Below, piece by piece: positions 1 through 5,183 of a DNA stretch of 7,676 nucleotides (within the stretch, counting starts at the first letter, position 1; each line of letters opens with the position of its first letter). The stretch spans positions 1 to 7,676 of the forward strand of contig SVHQ01000076.1 of NCBI GenBank assembly GCA_015055785.1, given 5' to 3'. The stretch comes from Clostridiales bacterium. Lineage in GTDB: Bacteria; Bacillota_A; Clostridia; Christensenellales; Borkfalkiaceae. Below the pieces are notes generated by a model, which was not told the DNA's origin, did not search any database, and saw only the letters and a program-made list of their open reading frames with translations. The position numbers and the translations under genes were made by a program.

Positions 1-356
1 GACACCTGCCCGAATTTATTTTGCACTCTGCCGTAGAATAAATACTCGCCTGCCTGCAATTTCTGGGCAACGTACGGCTGATTAAACCAAACGACGGTGA
101 ACAGAAAGCCGTCCTGCGCACAAAAAGCTTTCACCATTTTCCGTTTCGAACCGTACTGCACGGCATTCACGCGCGTAACCTCGCAAGCTACGAGAATCAT
201 ATCGTTATGGTAGGCATATTTAATAGACGCACGTTCGGTGAGGTCGAGATAGGCGCGCGGATAGAAACGCACGAGGTCCTCCACGTCGTTGATACCCAAT
301 TTATAAAAATCCTTTTCTCTTTTTTCTCCTATCGAACGGAGCGCCGATAATTTCAT
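1..356 (-). CDS. recG: ATP-dependent DNA helicase RecG, N-terminal part (cut by window edge)
   Basis: The reading frame from the ATG at 356 gives 118 residues and runs off the window without a stop. RecG is a superfamily 2 helicase of about 680 residues that remodels stalled replication forks and branched DNA. Only its N-terminal region is visible. Residues 4-38 resemble the family opening: a helix-hairpin-helix-like SIGEKREKDFYKLGI, then DVEDLVRFYPRAYLD. Residues 43-118 look like the start of the OB-fold wedge domain, with the typical FTVVWFNQPYVAQKLQAGE stretch. The helicase motor motifs lie outside the window, so the call rests on this N-terminus and on synteny downstream of fakA. An in-frame ATG at 380 would add eight residues. 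I prefer 356 because AAGGAAG and AGGA lie just before it, while the site before 380 is weak. The gene is separated from fakA by a terminator and has its own candidate promoter. Confidence 0.92.
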   Translation of the reverse strand, partial: MKLSALRSIGEKREKDFYKLGINDVEDLVRFYPRAYLDLTERASIKYAYHNDMILVACEVTRVNAVQYGSKRKMVKAFCAQDGFLFTVVWFNQPYVAQKLQAGEYLFYGRVQNKFGQV

Positions 357-401
357 GATTCCTGCTTCCTTTTTATTCATGAATGGTATTCTTCGAAAAC
401 T

Positions 402-429
402 ATTATAAATATAGCCATAACGCCGACAA
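402..429 (-). promoter_or_regulatory. Candidate sigma-A promoter for recG
   Basis: On the minus strand there is TTGTCG (424-429), a 16-base spacer, then a perfect TATAAT (402-407). It lies about 50 bases before the recG start and downstream of the fakA terminator. The -35 box falls partly inside the first hairpin of the neighbouring array. The -10 is strong, and the -35 matches four of six consensus bases. This is a motif call only. Confidence 0.55.
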
Positions 430-511
430 ATATCGGCAATTCATACGTTCGCAGAACGCAATTCACTGAGCGTCAGCGAACATTCACGCCAACGATACGT
501 TGGCTATTCAC
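422..511. repeat. Array of four short hairpins separated by ATTCAT/ATTCAC
   Basis: Four small inverted repeats follow one another, each closed by a seven-base spacer of the form NATTCAY. Hairpin 1 is GCCGA/TCGGC (422-426/433-437). Hairpin 2 is CGTTC/GAACG with loop GCA (446-450/454-458). Unit 3 (463-481) pairs imperfectly, TTCACTG against CAGCGAA with one mismatch. Hairpin 4 is GCCAACG/CGTTGGC with loop ATA (488-494/498-504). The spacers begin at 438, 460, 481 and 505, so the period is 21-24 bases. It sits between the fakA terminator and the recG promoter. The stems differ in sequence while the spacers are conserved, unlike a simple tandem repeat. Function is unknown. Confidence 0.75.
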
Positions 512-516
512 TTTAT

Positions 517-551
517 AAAAAACGGGAAAGACGCCAACCGCCCTTCCCGTT
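517..551 (-). terminator. Intrinsic terminator of fakA
   Basis: On the minus strand AACGGGAA (544-551) pairs with TTCCCGTT (521-528) across a 15-base loop and runs into a T tract (A run at 517-522 on plus). It starts about 33 bases after the fakA stop. This is the normal position and shape for Rho-independent termination, and it separates fakA from recG. Confidence 0.8.
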
Positions 552-583
552 CTTTATCCTATTTCTTTTGTTTTATCAAATGC

Positions 584-2230
584 TTATTCCATAGAAATGA
601 TATAATAATATACAGATTGACCGCCGTTATGGAAATCCACGTCACAATCGGGATAATTTTCCGCGATGGTTGCGCTGAGTGCTTCCGCCTCTTCTTCCTT
701 CACGTCCTCACCGTAATACAACGTAATCACTTGATGGAAATCCTCTTTCATACGGGAAATCAATTTCATCACCGTTTCTTCCAACGAATGGGATTTCGCC
801 AAAATCTTCTTATCGTCAAGGCCGATGATATCCCCTTCCTTAATCGTGAAACCGTTCAACGACGTATTACGAACTGCATACGTTACCTGCCCTACCTTTA
901 CGTTATCCAAGGCATGAATCATGTTCGTCTTGTTTTCTACGGCACTCACTTCGGGATTAAATTCCAACGCCGCCGCAAAACCCTGCGGTACGTTCTTCGT
1001 AGGAATTACGTGAATTTTTTTATTTTCAACAAGGTTCTTCGCCTGTTCTGCCGCAAGAATAATATTCTTATTGTTGGGGAAGACGAAAATATGCTCTGCA
1101 TTAATCTTCTTTGCCGCGTCTGCGATATCGCTTGCAGAGGGGTTCATTGTCTGACCGCCCTCAATGATACGGTCCACAGCCAAATCCTTGAAGATGTCCG
1201 AAAGACCAGAACCCGTACAAATTGCGAGCATACCCATTTCTTTCTTTTCCGCTTCCATCTTCGCTTTCAACTGACGGTTTTGTTCCAACATATTTTCAAT
1301 CTTCGGACGGTCCAATTCTCCCAATTCCAAAGCATACGTCAATGCTTTACCAGGCTGATTGGTGTGAACGTGTACTTTTACAAGTTCCAAGTCCCCAATA
1401 CAGATAACACTATCGCCAAGCGCCATCAATTTTTCTCTCAATCTATCGATTGCCGAAAGCGTCGTACTCTTTTTTAAATTGATGATGAAAAATTCAGTAC
1501 AATATGCGTATTGAATTTCACCGATATCCATGGAAAGGATTGCGGAGTTATCGCCAAATTCCGATTCATCTTCCGCGCCCGTATCCGCCGCCGTAATATT
1601 TTCCGAAACCTCTTCGCCCGTCAACGCCGCAAGGAAACCCTTTACAATCGTCATAAGACCGACGCCGCCCGAATCGACAACGCCAGCTTTTTTTAATACG
1701 GGAAGGAGCTCTGGCGTCAAAGCCAACGCTCTTTCACCCTCAGCGATCACGTCGGTGAGGAAATCTTCAAAATTCTTTTTCTTAGCTGCAATCTTACCCG
1801 AAGCCTCACTCATCATACGAATGACGGTGAGAATCGTGCCTTCTTTGGGTGCAGATACAGCGCCGTAAGCAATCTTCGTACCCGATTCCAACGCTTTTGC
1901 AAACGTCTTGGTGTCCACTTCCTTTTCCTGCTTACGGATAACCGTACAAATACCCTTTAAAATCTGTGAAAGAATAACGCCGGAATTACCTCTTGCCCCC
2001 TTCAATGCGCCACGGGAAACACTGTCGCACACTTCCGAAAAAGCACTAGACGGACAAGCCGACATTTCTTTTACGCACGATTGCATGGTCAGGGACATAT
2101 TCGTACCCGTATCACCATCGGGAACAGGGAACACGTTTAACGCGTCCACTTTCGCGCGGTTCAGCTCAAGCTGTTTAGCGCCGACTAAAATCATTTTACG
2201 AAATTCGGTGCTATTTATTGTCTTATGCAT
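584..2230 (-). CDS. fakA: DAK-domain fatty acid kinase catalytic subunit, FakA/YloV-like
   Basis: This 548-residue protein matches the usual length of YloV/FakA (about 550). Family knowledge: FakA uses ATP to phosphorylate a fatty acid held by a separate DegV-fold FakB protein, giving acyl phosphate for phospholipid synthesis. Residues 8-200 form the DhaL-type ATP-binding domain. They show VPDGDTGTNM at 36-45 (Asp38 and Asp40 are the expected metal ligands), GARGNSG at 78-84, PKEGTIL at 128-134 and GVVDSGGVGL at 183-192. The middle domain has YCTEF (Cys244) and KVHVHTN (His287, His289), the residues expected at its metal site. Residues from about 365 to the end form the C-terminal DegV-like region. 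The ATG at 2230 is chosen because AAGGAG lies just upstream. An in-frame GTG at 2332 would add 34 residues but lacks a good ribosome site and overlaps a leader hairpin. No FakB gene is in the window. Confidence 0.93.
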   Translation of the reverse strand: MHKTINSTEFRKMILVGAKQLELNRAKVDALNVFPVPDGDTGTNMSLTMQSCVKEMSACPSSAFSEVCDSVSRGALKGARGNSGVILSQILKGICTVIRKQEKEVDTKTFAKALESGTKIAYGAVSAPKEGTILTVIRMMSEASGKIAAKKKNFEDFLTDVIAEGERALALTPELLPVLKKAGVVDSGGVGLMTIVKGFLAALTGEEVSENITAADTGAEDESEFGDNSAILSMDIGEIQYAYCTEFFIINLKKSTTLSAIDRLREKLMALGDSVICIGDLELVKVHVHTNQPGKALTYALELGELDRPKIENMLEQNRQLKAKMEAEKKEMGMLAICTGSGLSDIFKDLAVDRIIEGGQTMNPSASDIADAAKKINAEHIFVFPNNKNIILAAEQAKNLVENKKIHVIPTKNVPQGFAAALEFNPEVSAVENKTNMIHALDNVKVGQVTYAVRNTSLNGFTIKEGDIIGLDDKKILAKSHSLEETVMKLISRMKEDFHQVITLYYGEDVKEEEAEALSATIAENYPDCDVDFHNGGQSVYYYIISME

Positions 2231-2261
2231 TATGAAATGCTCCTTATTTTTGGATTTATCG

Positions 2262-2323
2262 TTCGAAGATAGACGGCATAAAGCTTTTAACAGCCCTTCT
2301 TCCTCTCCTTGCCGTTCTTCGAA
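2262..2323 (-). promoter_or_regulatory. Long imperfect stem-loop in the fakA leader
   Basis: On the minus strand TTCGAAGAACGGCA (2310-2323) can pair with TGCCGT and TCTTCGAA (2273-2278 and 2262-2269). This gives 14 base pairs interrupted by a three-base bulge (2270-2272). The 31-base loop is purine-rich at its 5' side and contains AAAGCTTT. The structure ends about 30 bases before the fakA start codon, just ahead of the ribosome site. No T tract follows, so it is not a terminator. It matches no riboswitch class I recognise. The pairing is visible in the sequence; a regulatory role is inference. Confidence 0.5.
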
Positions 2324-2414
2324 TAGGCGCACGGAAACTAACCCAAAACTTCTTTTGTTCTTTTAATGCGTTCGTAAAACAAACCAATTAAAACGGTAAA
2401 AAAAGTCCGCACGC

Positions 2415-2445
2415 AAAAAAGCGCAAAATACACGTCCTTTTGCGC
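2415..2445 (-). terminator. Intrinsic terminator of asp23
   Basis: On the minus strand GCGCAAAA (2438-2445) pairs perfectly with TTTTGCGC (2421-2428) around a nine-base loop and is followed by six T residues (2415-2420). It begins eight bases after the asp23 stop. It should separate asp23 from fakA transcription at least partly, which implies that fakA has its own promoter or depends on read-through. Confidence 0.88.
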
Positions 2446-2452
2446 AAGATGA

Positions 2453-2803
2453 TTACAGTTTGACTCCGATGACATTCACGTTTACCGTATCAACAATCAT
2501 GCCCGTAAAGCCTTCCACTTTATATTTAATGGCTTCTTTGAGGGATTCTGCAACGGCATTGATAGAAACGCCGTATTTGATGATTACGTAAACGTCAATG
2601 TAAATTCTATTCCCGGAGGTAGTTACTTTAATACCGCGACCACCGCTTTCCTTATTAAAAAGGGAATACAGGCTGTCGGTAAAACGGCGAGAAACCATTT
2701 CCATAATACCATAGGATTCCAAGGCAGTATGCGAAGCGACTTTGGCGATCGCCAAATCGGATATGGATATTTTGCCGTATGCGTTATTTGTATTAACTGA
2801 CAT
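2453..2803 (-). CDS. Asp23/Gls24 family protein (YloU-like)
   Basis: This 116-residue protein has the size and pattern of the Asp23/Gls24 (DUF322) family. The N-terminal stretch ISISDLAIAKVASHTALES (13-31) resembles the family's opening helix. A basic, glycine-containing middle (SGGRGIKV) follows, then IYIDVYVIIKYGVSI, then a helix and the closing VDTVNVNVIGVKL strand. Members are cytoplasmic; some attach to the membrane and are linked to alkaline or envelope stress, and YloU lies next to YloV/FakA in Bacillus. The exact function is not known. The start is supported by TTGGAG eight bases upstream and by a near-consensus promoter at 2828-2856. It is transcribed divergently from rpmB, and its own terminator follows. 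Confidence 0.88.
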   Translation of the reverse strand: MSVNTNNAYGKISISDLAIAKVASHTALESYGIMEMVSRRFTDSLYSLFNKESGGRGIKVTTSGNRIYIDVYVIIKYGVSINAVAESLKEAIKYKVEGFTGMIVDTVNVNVIGVKL

Positions 2804-2827
2804 AATATTTCTCCAAGTTACCTTTCA

Positions 2828-2856
2828 ATTGTACACTATTTCTGCCCGTTTGGCAA
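2828..2856 (-). promoter_or_regulatory. Sigma-A promoter for asp23
   Basis: On the minus strand TTGCCA (2851-2856), a 17-base spacer and TACAAT (2828-2833) lie about 25 bases upstream of the asp23 ATG. Box sequence and spacing are both close to consensus. The predicted leader is short, roughly 18 bases, and carries the GGAG ribosome site. Confidence 0.82.
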
Positions 2857-2860
2857 GTAC

Positions 2861-2925
2861 TTTTTTGATTTTTCTCAATATTTTTTTATTTTTTCCTTTT
2901 TTAGGCGCATTTTTGATTGCTTTTT
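2861..2925. other. T-tract-rich spacer between divergent asp23 and rpmB promoters
   Basis: Seven runs of five to seven T residues on the plus strand begin at 2861, 2869, 2881, 2889, 2897, 2910 and 2921. They lie immediately upstream of the -35 boxes of both divergent promoters. Such tracts often act as UP elements for RNA polymerase alpha subunits or bend DNA. The spacing is irregular (8-13 bases), so curvature is only possible. The role is inferred from position and composition. Confidence 0.45.
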
Positions 2926-2945
2926 CCGTAAAGAAATGATATATT
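2917..2945 (+). promoter_or_regulatory. Extended -10 promoter for rpmB
   Basis: TTGCTT (2917-2922), a 17-base spacer and TATATT (2940-2945) are present. A TG two positions before the -10 box (2937-2938) gives an extended -10. T tracts upstream may act as an UP element. The expected transcript start near 2952 leaves a leader of about 90 bases before rpmB. This is a strong promoter, as expected for a ribosomal protein gene. Confidence 0.8.
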
Positions 2946-2992
2946 ATTTATGCTTGTTTTTAGGAATTTATTATTTTGAAAGCAAAACAAGT

Positions 2993-3005
2993 GCCGTTTT
3001 ACGGC
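2993..3005 (+). other. Small hairpin in the rpmB leader
   Basis: GCCGT (2993-2997) pairs with ACGGC (3001-3005) around a TTT loop, about 28 bases before the GGAGGT ribosome site. It is only five pairs long, so it may stabilise the leader or be chance. No known L28 leader motif is recognised. Confidence 0.35.
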
Positions 3006-3045
3006 TAAAACTACGGAAAAATAACCCAAAATGGAGGTGTTTAAT

Positions 3046-3237
3046 ATGTCCAGAGTATGTAACATTTGCGGTAAAGGTCAGGCATCCGGTAACAACGTAA
3101 GCCACTCCAACCGTAAAACGAGAAGAACTTTCAAGGTAAACGTACAGAAAATCGATTACGTAGAAAACGGTAAGGAAATGAACGGTTACGTTTGCGCTAG
3201 ATGTATCAGAACTCTTAAGAAAGCTGACGCTGAATAA
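3046..3237 (+). CDS. rpmB: 50S ribosomal protein L28
   Basis: This 63-residue protein has the standard L28 length and sequence: [11 protein letters not shown] at the start, then [15 protein letters not shown] and a C-terminal [13 protein letters not shown]28 binds 23S rRNA in the large subunit. This copy is the zinc-binding (C+) form, with two CxxC pairs at Cys5/Cys8 and Cys50/Cys53. The ATG at 3046 is chosen because GGAGGT (3033-3038) sits seven bases before it. An in-frame ATG at 3031 overlaps that ribosome site and would add five residues foreign to L28. The gene is monocistronic, between its own promoter and a strong terminator, and divergent from asp23. Confidence 0.97.
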   Translation: MSRVCNICGKGQASGNNVSHSNRKTRRTFKVNVQKIDYVENGKEMNGYVCARCIRTLKKADAE

Positions 3238-3266
3238 TCTACGCGAGTAATTTAAAAATTGCCTTG

Positions 3267-3296
3267 AAAGCCGATGTGTGTCACATCGGCTTTTTT
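3267..3296 (+). terminator. Intrinsic terminator of rpmB
   Basis: AAAGCCGATGTG (3267-3278) pairs perfectly with CACATCGGCTTT (3282-3293) around a TGT loop, and the T tract runs from 3291 to 3296. It begins 29 bases after the rpmB stop. This is a textbook strong Rho-independent terminator on the plus strand. Confidence 0.93.
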
Positions 3297-3307
3297 GCGT
3301 TTACATG

Positions 3308-3337
3308 AAAACAACGCCCTTGCAGGGGCGTTGTTTT
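3308..3337 (-). terminator. Terminator of the vWA lipoprotein gene (bidirectional shape)
   Basis: AAAACAACGCCC (3308-3319) pairs perfectly with GGGCGTTGTTTT (3326-3337) around a six-base loop. With A and T runs on both flanks it can work in either direction. It lies 11 bases after the lipoprotein stop on the minus strand and 11 bases beyond the rpmB T tract on the plus strand, so it insulates the convergent genes. Confidence 0.88.
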
Positions 3338-3348
3338 ATTATCCGTTT

Positions 3349-4680
3349 TTATGCTTTCGTATCTTCGTCCTCTTTCACTTCTTGACGCCAATCAATGGGT
3401 TCTGCAAATTCACCGCTGTGATAGCCGTTAATCAAACGCACCATTAAGGAATTGAGTGCTTCCACCGTCACGTTGGGAAGCTGCGGATCGTGATGAGGAT
3501 TGCCTATCCCCGAATCATCCGTCACAAACACAAACGTGCCGCCCGTATAAATCGCTGCTTGGCGCATTACGTATTCCGTCAAAATTTCTGCTCCGCTGCA
3601 AAGGACGGGGCATATACGAATCCCCTTTTTCGTCGCTTCCATAACCGCCGCATTGAAATTTCTGCGATTGATTTCCCCCGAGTGCGGAGGCGCATCTAAA
3701 ATCTGGAACAAAATTTTCGTCGTCGCACCGTTACTCCATTGTTTAGAAACCGCTTGTGATAACGCATCTTCCACCGCTTCGGGATAATCGCCGCCGCCCG
3801 ACGCATTCTGCGCCGCAATAGCTTTTTGTTGAATTTCCAAACCTTCTTCCGTAGTTACGTCAACAAAATCGTAATACACAAAATCTTCCTTGTCGCTATA
3901 ATCACGATAGAACAAAAGTGCCAAATTAATCTGCGTTTCGCTGTCCGCTAAAGCCACTTGATTGACAACGTCTGCAATTTCATTATTTAAAAAACCAAGT
4001 TCATCGCCCATCGAACCAGTCACGTCCACAACGAACATCAATTCGATTATATTTTTCTTTTCGGCATACGCAAGTGCGCCAATGTCCACCGTAACGTCTT
4101 TATTTTCCGACGTAAAATCTACGGCTGCCGCGGCGTTACCGCCAAACGCTTCAATCTTGCCGCGTTCCAAATCTGAGAATAAATACGCCACGCCGTTTGC
4201 GTCTGCAACCGCTTCAAAAACCACGTTGTTCAGCGCGTCTTTCAGGTAAACTTTCGCGCCTGCAACAACCTTTCCCCCTTGCTTCACCGTCACTTTCACG
4301 CGTTGGCAGGAATTAAAACCCCAAGCTTTTTCCCCTTTGGAATACTCAAAAAATTTACCTGCTTTTCCTTTCTCTTCTTCCGCCTGCATAAAAAGGTCAA
4401 GCCAGTCTTGATAATTGTCGTTGTCATTCCAAGCGCCCGCTGTAATTAACCCGGCAGGTTTTTGCACAACGTCCTCTTTTTCGGAATCCGTGCCACTATC
4501 GTCTATTATATCATCGTCCGTTGCGTCGTCGCTTCCTGTTTCGCCACCCGCAGCAGCATCACCGTATGCCCCATAACCGCCCCCTTTATCACCATAGCCT
4601 GCGCCACATGCGCTAACGGCAAATAAATAACAAAGCGCGAAAAAGGTTATGCCGAACATTTTCAAAAACTTTTTCATCAT
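3349..4680 (-). CDS. Secreted lipoprotein with a von Willebrand factor A domain
   Basis: The product has 443 residues. Residues 1-25 form a lipoprotein signal: MMKKFLKMF, a hydrophobic core, and the lipobox VSAC with Cys25 as the lipidated residue, so it should be anchored outside the membrane. Residues 26-70 are a low-complexity linker, rich first in Gly/Tyr/Ala and then in Asp. Residues 126-200 resemble a carboxypeptidase-regulatory-like beta-sandwich (VKVTVKQGGKVVAGAKVYL, DANGVAYLF). Residues 210-420 are a vWA domain with DVTGSM at 219-224 (Asp219, Thr221, Ser223 for the metal site), LLFYRDYSD at 256-263, GGGDYPEAV at 295-303 and ILDAPPH at 327-333. This motif set resembles the vWA part of vWKA-type alpha-kinases, but no kinase domain is present. 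Partner and function are unknown; metal-dependent adhesion or complex assembly is the family expectation. A second ATG at 4677 sits at a better distance (seven bases) from AAAGGAG and may be the real start. Confidence 0.88.
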   Translation of the reverse strand: MMKKFLKMFGITFFALCYLFAVSACGAGYGDKGGGYGAYGDAAAGGETGSDDATDDDIIDDSGTDSEKEDVVQKPAGLITAGAWNDNDNYQDWLDLFMQAEEEKGKAGKFFEYSKGEKAWGFNSCQRVKVTVKQGGKVVAGAKVYLKDALNNVVFEAVADANGVAYLFSDLERGKIEAFGGNAAAAVDFTSENKDVTVDIGALAYAEKKNIIELMFVVDVTGSMGDELGFLNNEIADVVNQVALADSETQINLALLFYRDYSDKEDFVYYDFVDVTTEEGLEIQQKAIAAQNASGGGDYPEAVEDALSQAVSKQWSNGATTKILFQILDAPPHSGEINRRNFNAAVMEATKKGIRICPVLCSGAEILTEYVMRQAAIYTGGTFVFVTDDSGIGNPHHDPQLPNVTVEALNSLMVRLINGYHSGEFAEPIDWRQEVKEDEDTKA

Positions 4681-4709
4681 CTTTCTCCTTTCTATACCTA
4701 TCCATTTTC

Positions 4710-4738
4710 ATTATAACATACCGCTGTCACACCGTCAA
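4710..4738 (-). promoter_or_regulatory. Near-consensus sigma-A promoter for the vWA lipoprotein gene
   Basis: On the minus strand TTGACG (4733-4738), a 17-base spacer and TATAAT (4710-4715) are present, plus TG in the extended -10 position. It begins about 30 bases before the lipoprotein ATG. This is the best promoter in the window by consensus match and implies strong, probably constitutive, monocistronic transcription. Confidence 0.88.
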
Positions 4739-4838
4739 TAGCAAAAATAAAATTTTTTTCGCAGTTTTTCAAAATTTTTCCAATAAAACTTGTATAGCTA
4801 TGTCATATCGACTAAAACGAGCAATAGCATTCCCTCAT

Positions 4839-4898
4839 TGTCATACCGACCGAGCGTTAGCGAGTGGAGCGTATCTCATAAAAAGCAAAGCCACAACG
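4839..4898 (+). repeat. Composite intergenic repeat, copy A
   Basis: A 39-base module runs from TGTCATACCGACCGAGCG to GTATCTC (4839-4877). After 11 bases comes the ten-base tag AGCCACAACG (4889-4898). The same 60-base architecture, in the same orientation and with the same internal spacing, recurs at 4993-5052. Such TGTCAT...ATCTC elements resemble dispersed extragenic repeats seen in many bacterial genomes. No coding content is seen. Confidence 0.65.
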
Positions 4899-4904
4899 CG
4901 CCAC

Positions 4905-4944
4905 GAGATTCTCACGCTCTGTTAACACTTCGCTCTAAATGACA
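4905..4944 (-). repeat. Intergenic repeat module, inverted copy B
   Basis: Read on the minus strand, this 40-base module starts TGTCATTTAGAGCG and ends GAGAATCTC. It has the same ends as the modules at 4839 and 4993 but the opposite orientation. The interior is diverged. It lies between the two direct copies, so a transcript through the region could fold extensively. Confidence 0.55.
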
Positions 4945-4963
4945 GCGTGGTGAAATGCTTGTA

Positions 4964-4983
4964 ATTGCGTTCAGCTTGCTATT
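4964..4983 (+). repeat. 20-base repeat shared with 7373-7392 (inverted)
   Basis: ATTGCGTTCAGCTTGCTATT here is an exact reverse complement of 7373-7392, on the far side of the rpe-MATE operon. An exact 20-base match is unlikely by chance in a window this size. Here it lies between modules B and C; at 7373 it is embedded in module D. Confidence 0.75.
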
Positions 4984-4992
4984 CGCAATACT

Positions 4993-5052
4993 TGTCATTG
5001 CGAGCGTAACAAAGTGAAGCGTGGCAATCTCACAGAAAATATAGCCACAACG
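4993..5052 (+). repeat. Composite intergenic repeat, copy C
   Basis: The 39-base module TGTCATTGCGAGCG...GTGGCAATCTC (4993-5031) is followed after 11 bases by AGCCACAACG (5043-5052), matching copy A in architecture, orientation and total length. The core TGTCATTGCGAGCG...GGCAATCTC is a widely dispersed type of bacterial extragenic repeat. Its end GTGGCAATCTC is shared with module D at 7333. Confidence 0.7.
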
Positions 5053-5061
5053 GCGTTGAAA

Positions 5062-5076
5062 ACACCCTAAGGGTGT
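5062..5076. repeat. Short inverted repeat in the repeat mosaic
   Basis: ACACCC (5062-5067) pairs with GGGTGT (5071-5076) around a TAA loop. It lies between composite copy C and the MATE terminator. It has no T tract of its own, so it is taken as part of the repeat mosaic. Confidence 0.5.
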
Positions 5077-5084
5077 ATAGTATG

Positions 5085-5124
5085 AAAAAACCGAAAGGAT
5101 TGCCACACAGCAAAAACCTCTCGG
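5085..5124 (-). terminator. Intrinsic terminator of the rpe-MATE operon
   Basis: On the minus strand CCGAGAGG (5117-5124) pairs with CCTTTCGG (5091-5098) through one G-T wobble. An inner TTGC/GCAA stem caps it, and six T residues follow (5085-5090). It begins 59 bases after the MATE stop. The inner part contains GATTGCCACAC, also found in repeat module D at 7335-7345, so the terminator appears to include repeat-family sequence. Confidence 0.75.
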
Positions 5125-5150
5125 CTCTTTTATTTTTCTGATATATGCAC

Positions 5151-5170
5151 AGCGCCGCACGTGCGGTGCT
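5151..5170. repeat. 20-base imperfect palindrome downstream of the MATE gene
   Basis: AGCGCCGCAC is followed directly by GTGCGGTGCT. The halves are reverse complements apart from one G-T pair, with no loop. It lies 14-33 bases after the MATE stop. It has no T tract, so it is not itself a terminator. It could be a protein-binding dyad or an RNA 3' end stem. Confidence 0.5.
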
Positions 5171-5183
5171 CCCCATAAACACT

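Noticed and set aside
422..511. A possible tRNA or a set of terminators in the hairpin array.
   Set aside because: There is no cloverleaf or acceptor-stem pattern, and none of the stems is followed by a T tract.
500..1477. A 325-codon open frame on the plus strand.
   Set aside because: It lies antisense across the well-supported fakA gene and its terminator, has a His/Phe/Arg-rich composition typical of shadow frames, and shows no domain or ribosome site.
2231..2332. An N-terminal extension of fakA to a GTG at 2332.
   Set aside because: It has no good ribosome site, adds 34 residues absent from the family, and overlaps a strong leader hairpin. The ATG at 2230 has AAGGAG at a good distance.
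3031..3045. An upstream start for rpmB at 3031.
   Set aside because: That ATG overlaps the GGAGGT ribosome site of the ATG at 3046, and L28 proteins begin with MSRVC or similar.
4839..5052. A possible CRISPR array in the repeat mosaic.
   Set aside because: The repeats are diverged inside, include an inverted copy, and lack regular spacers or nearby cas genes.
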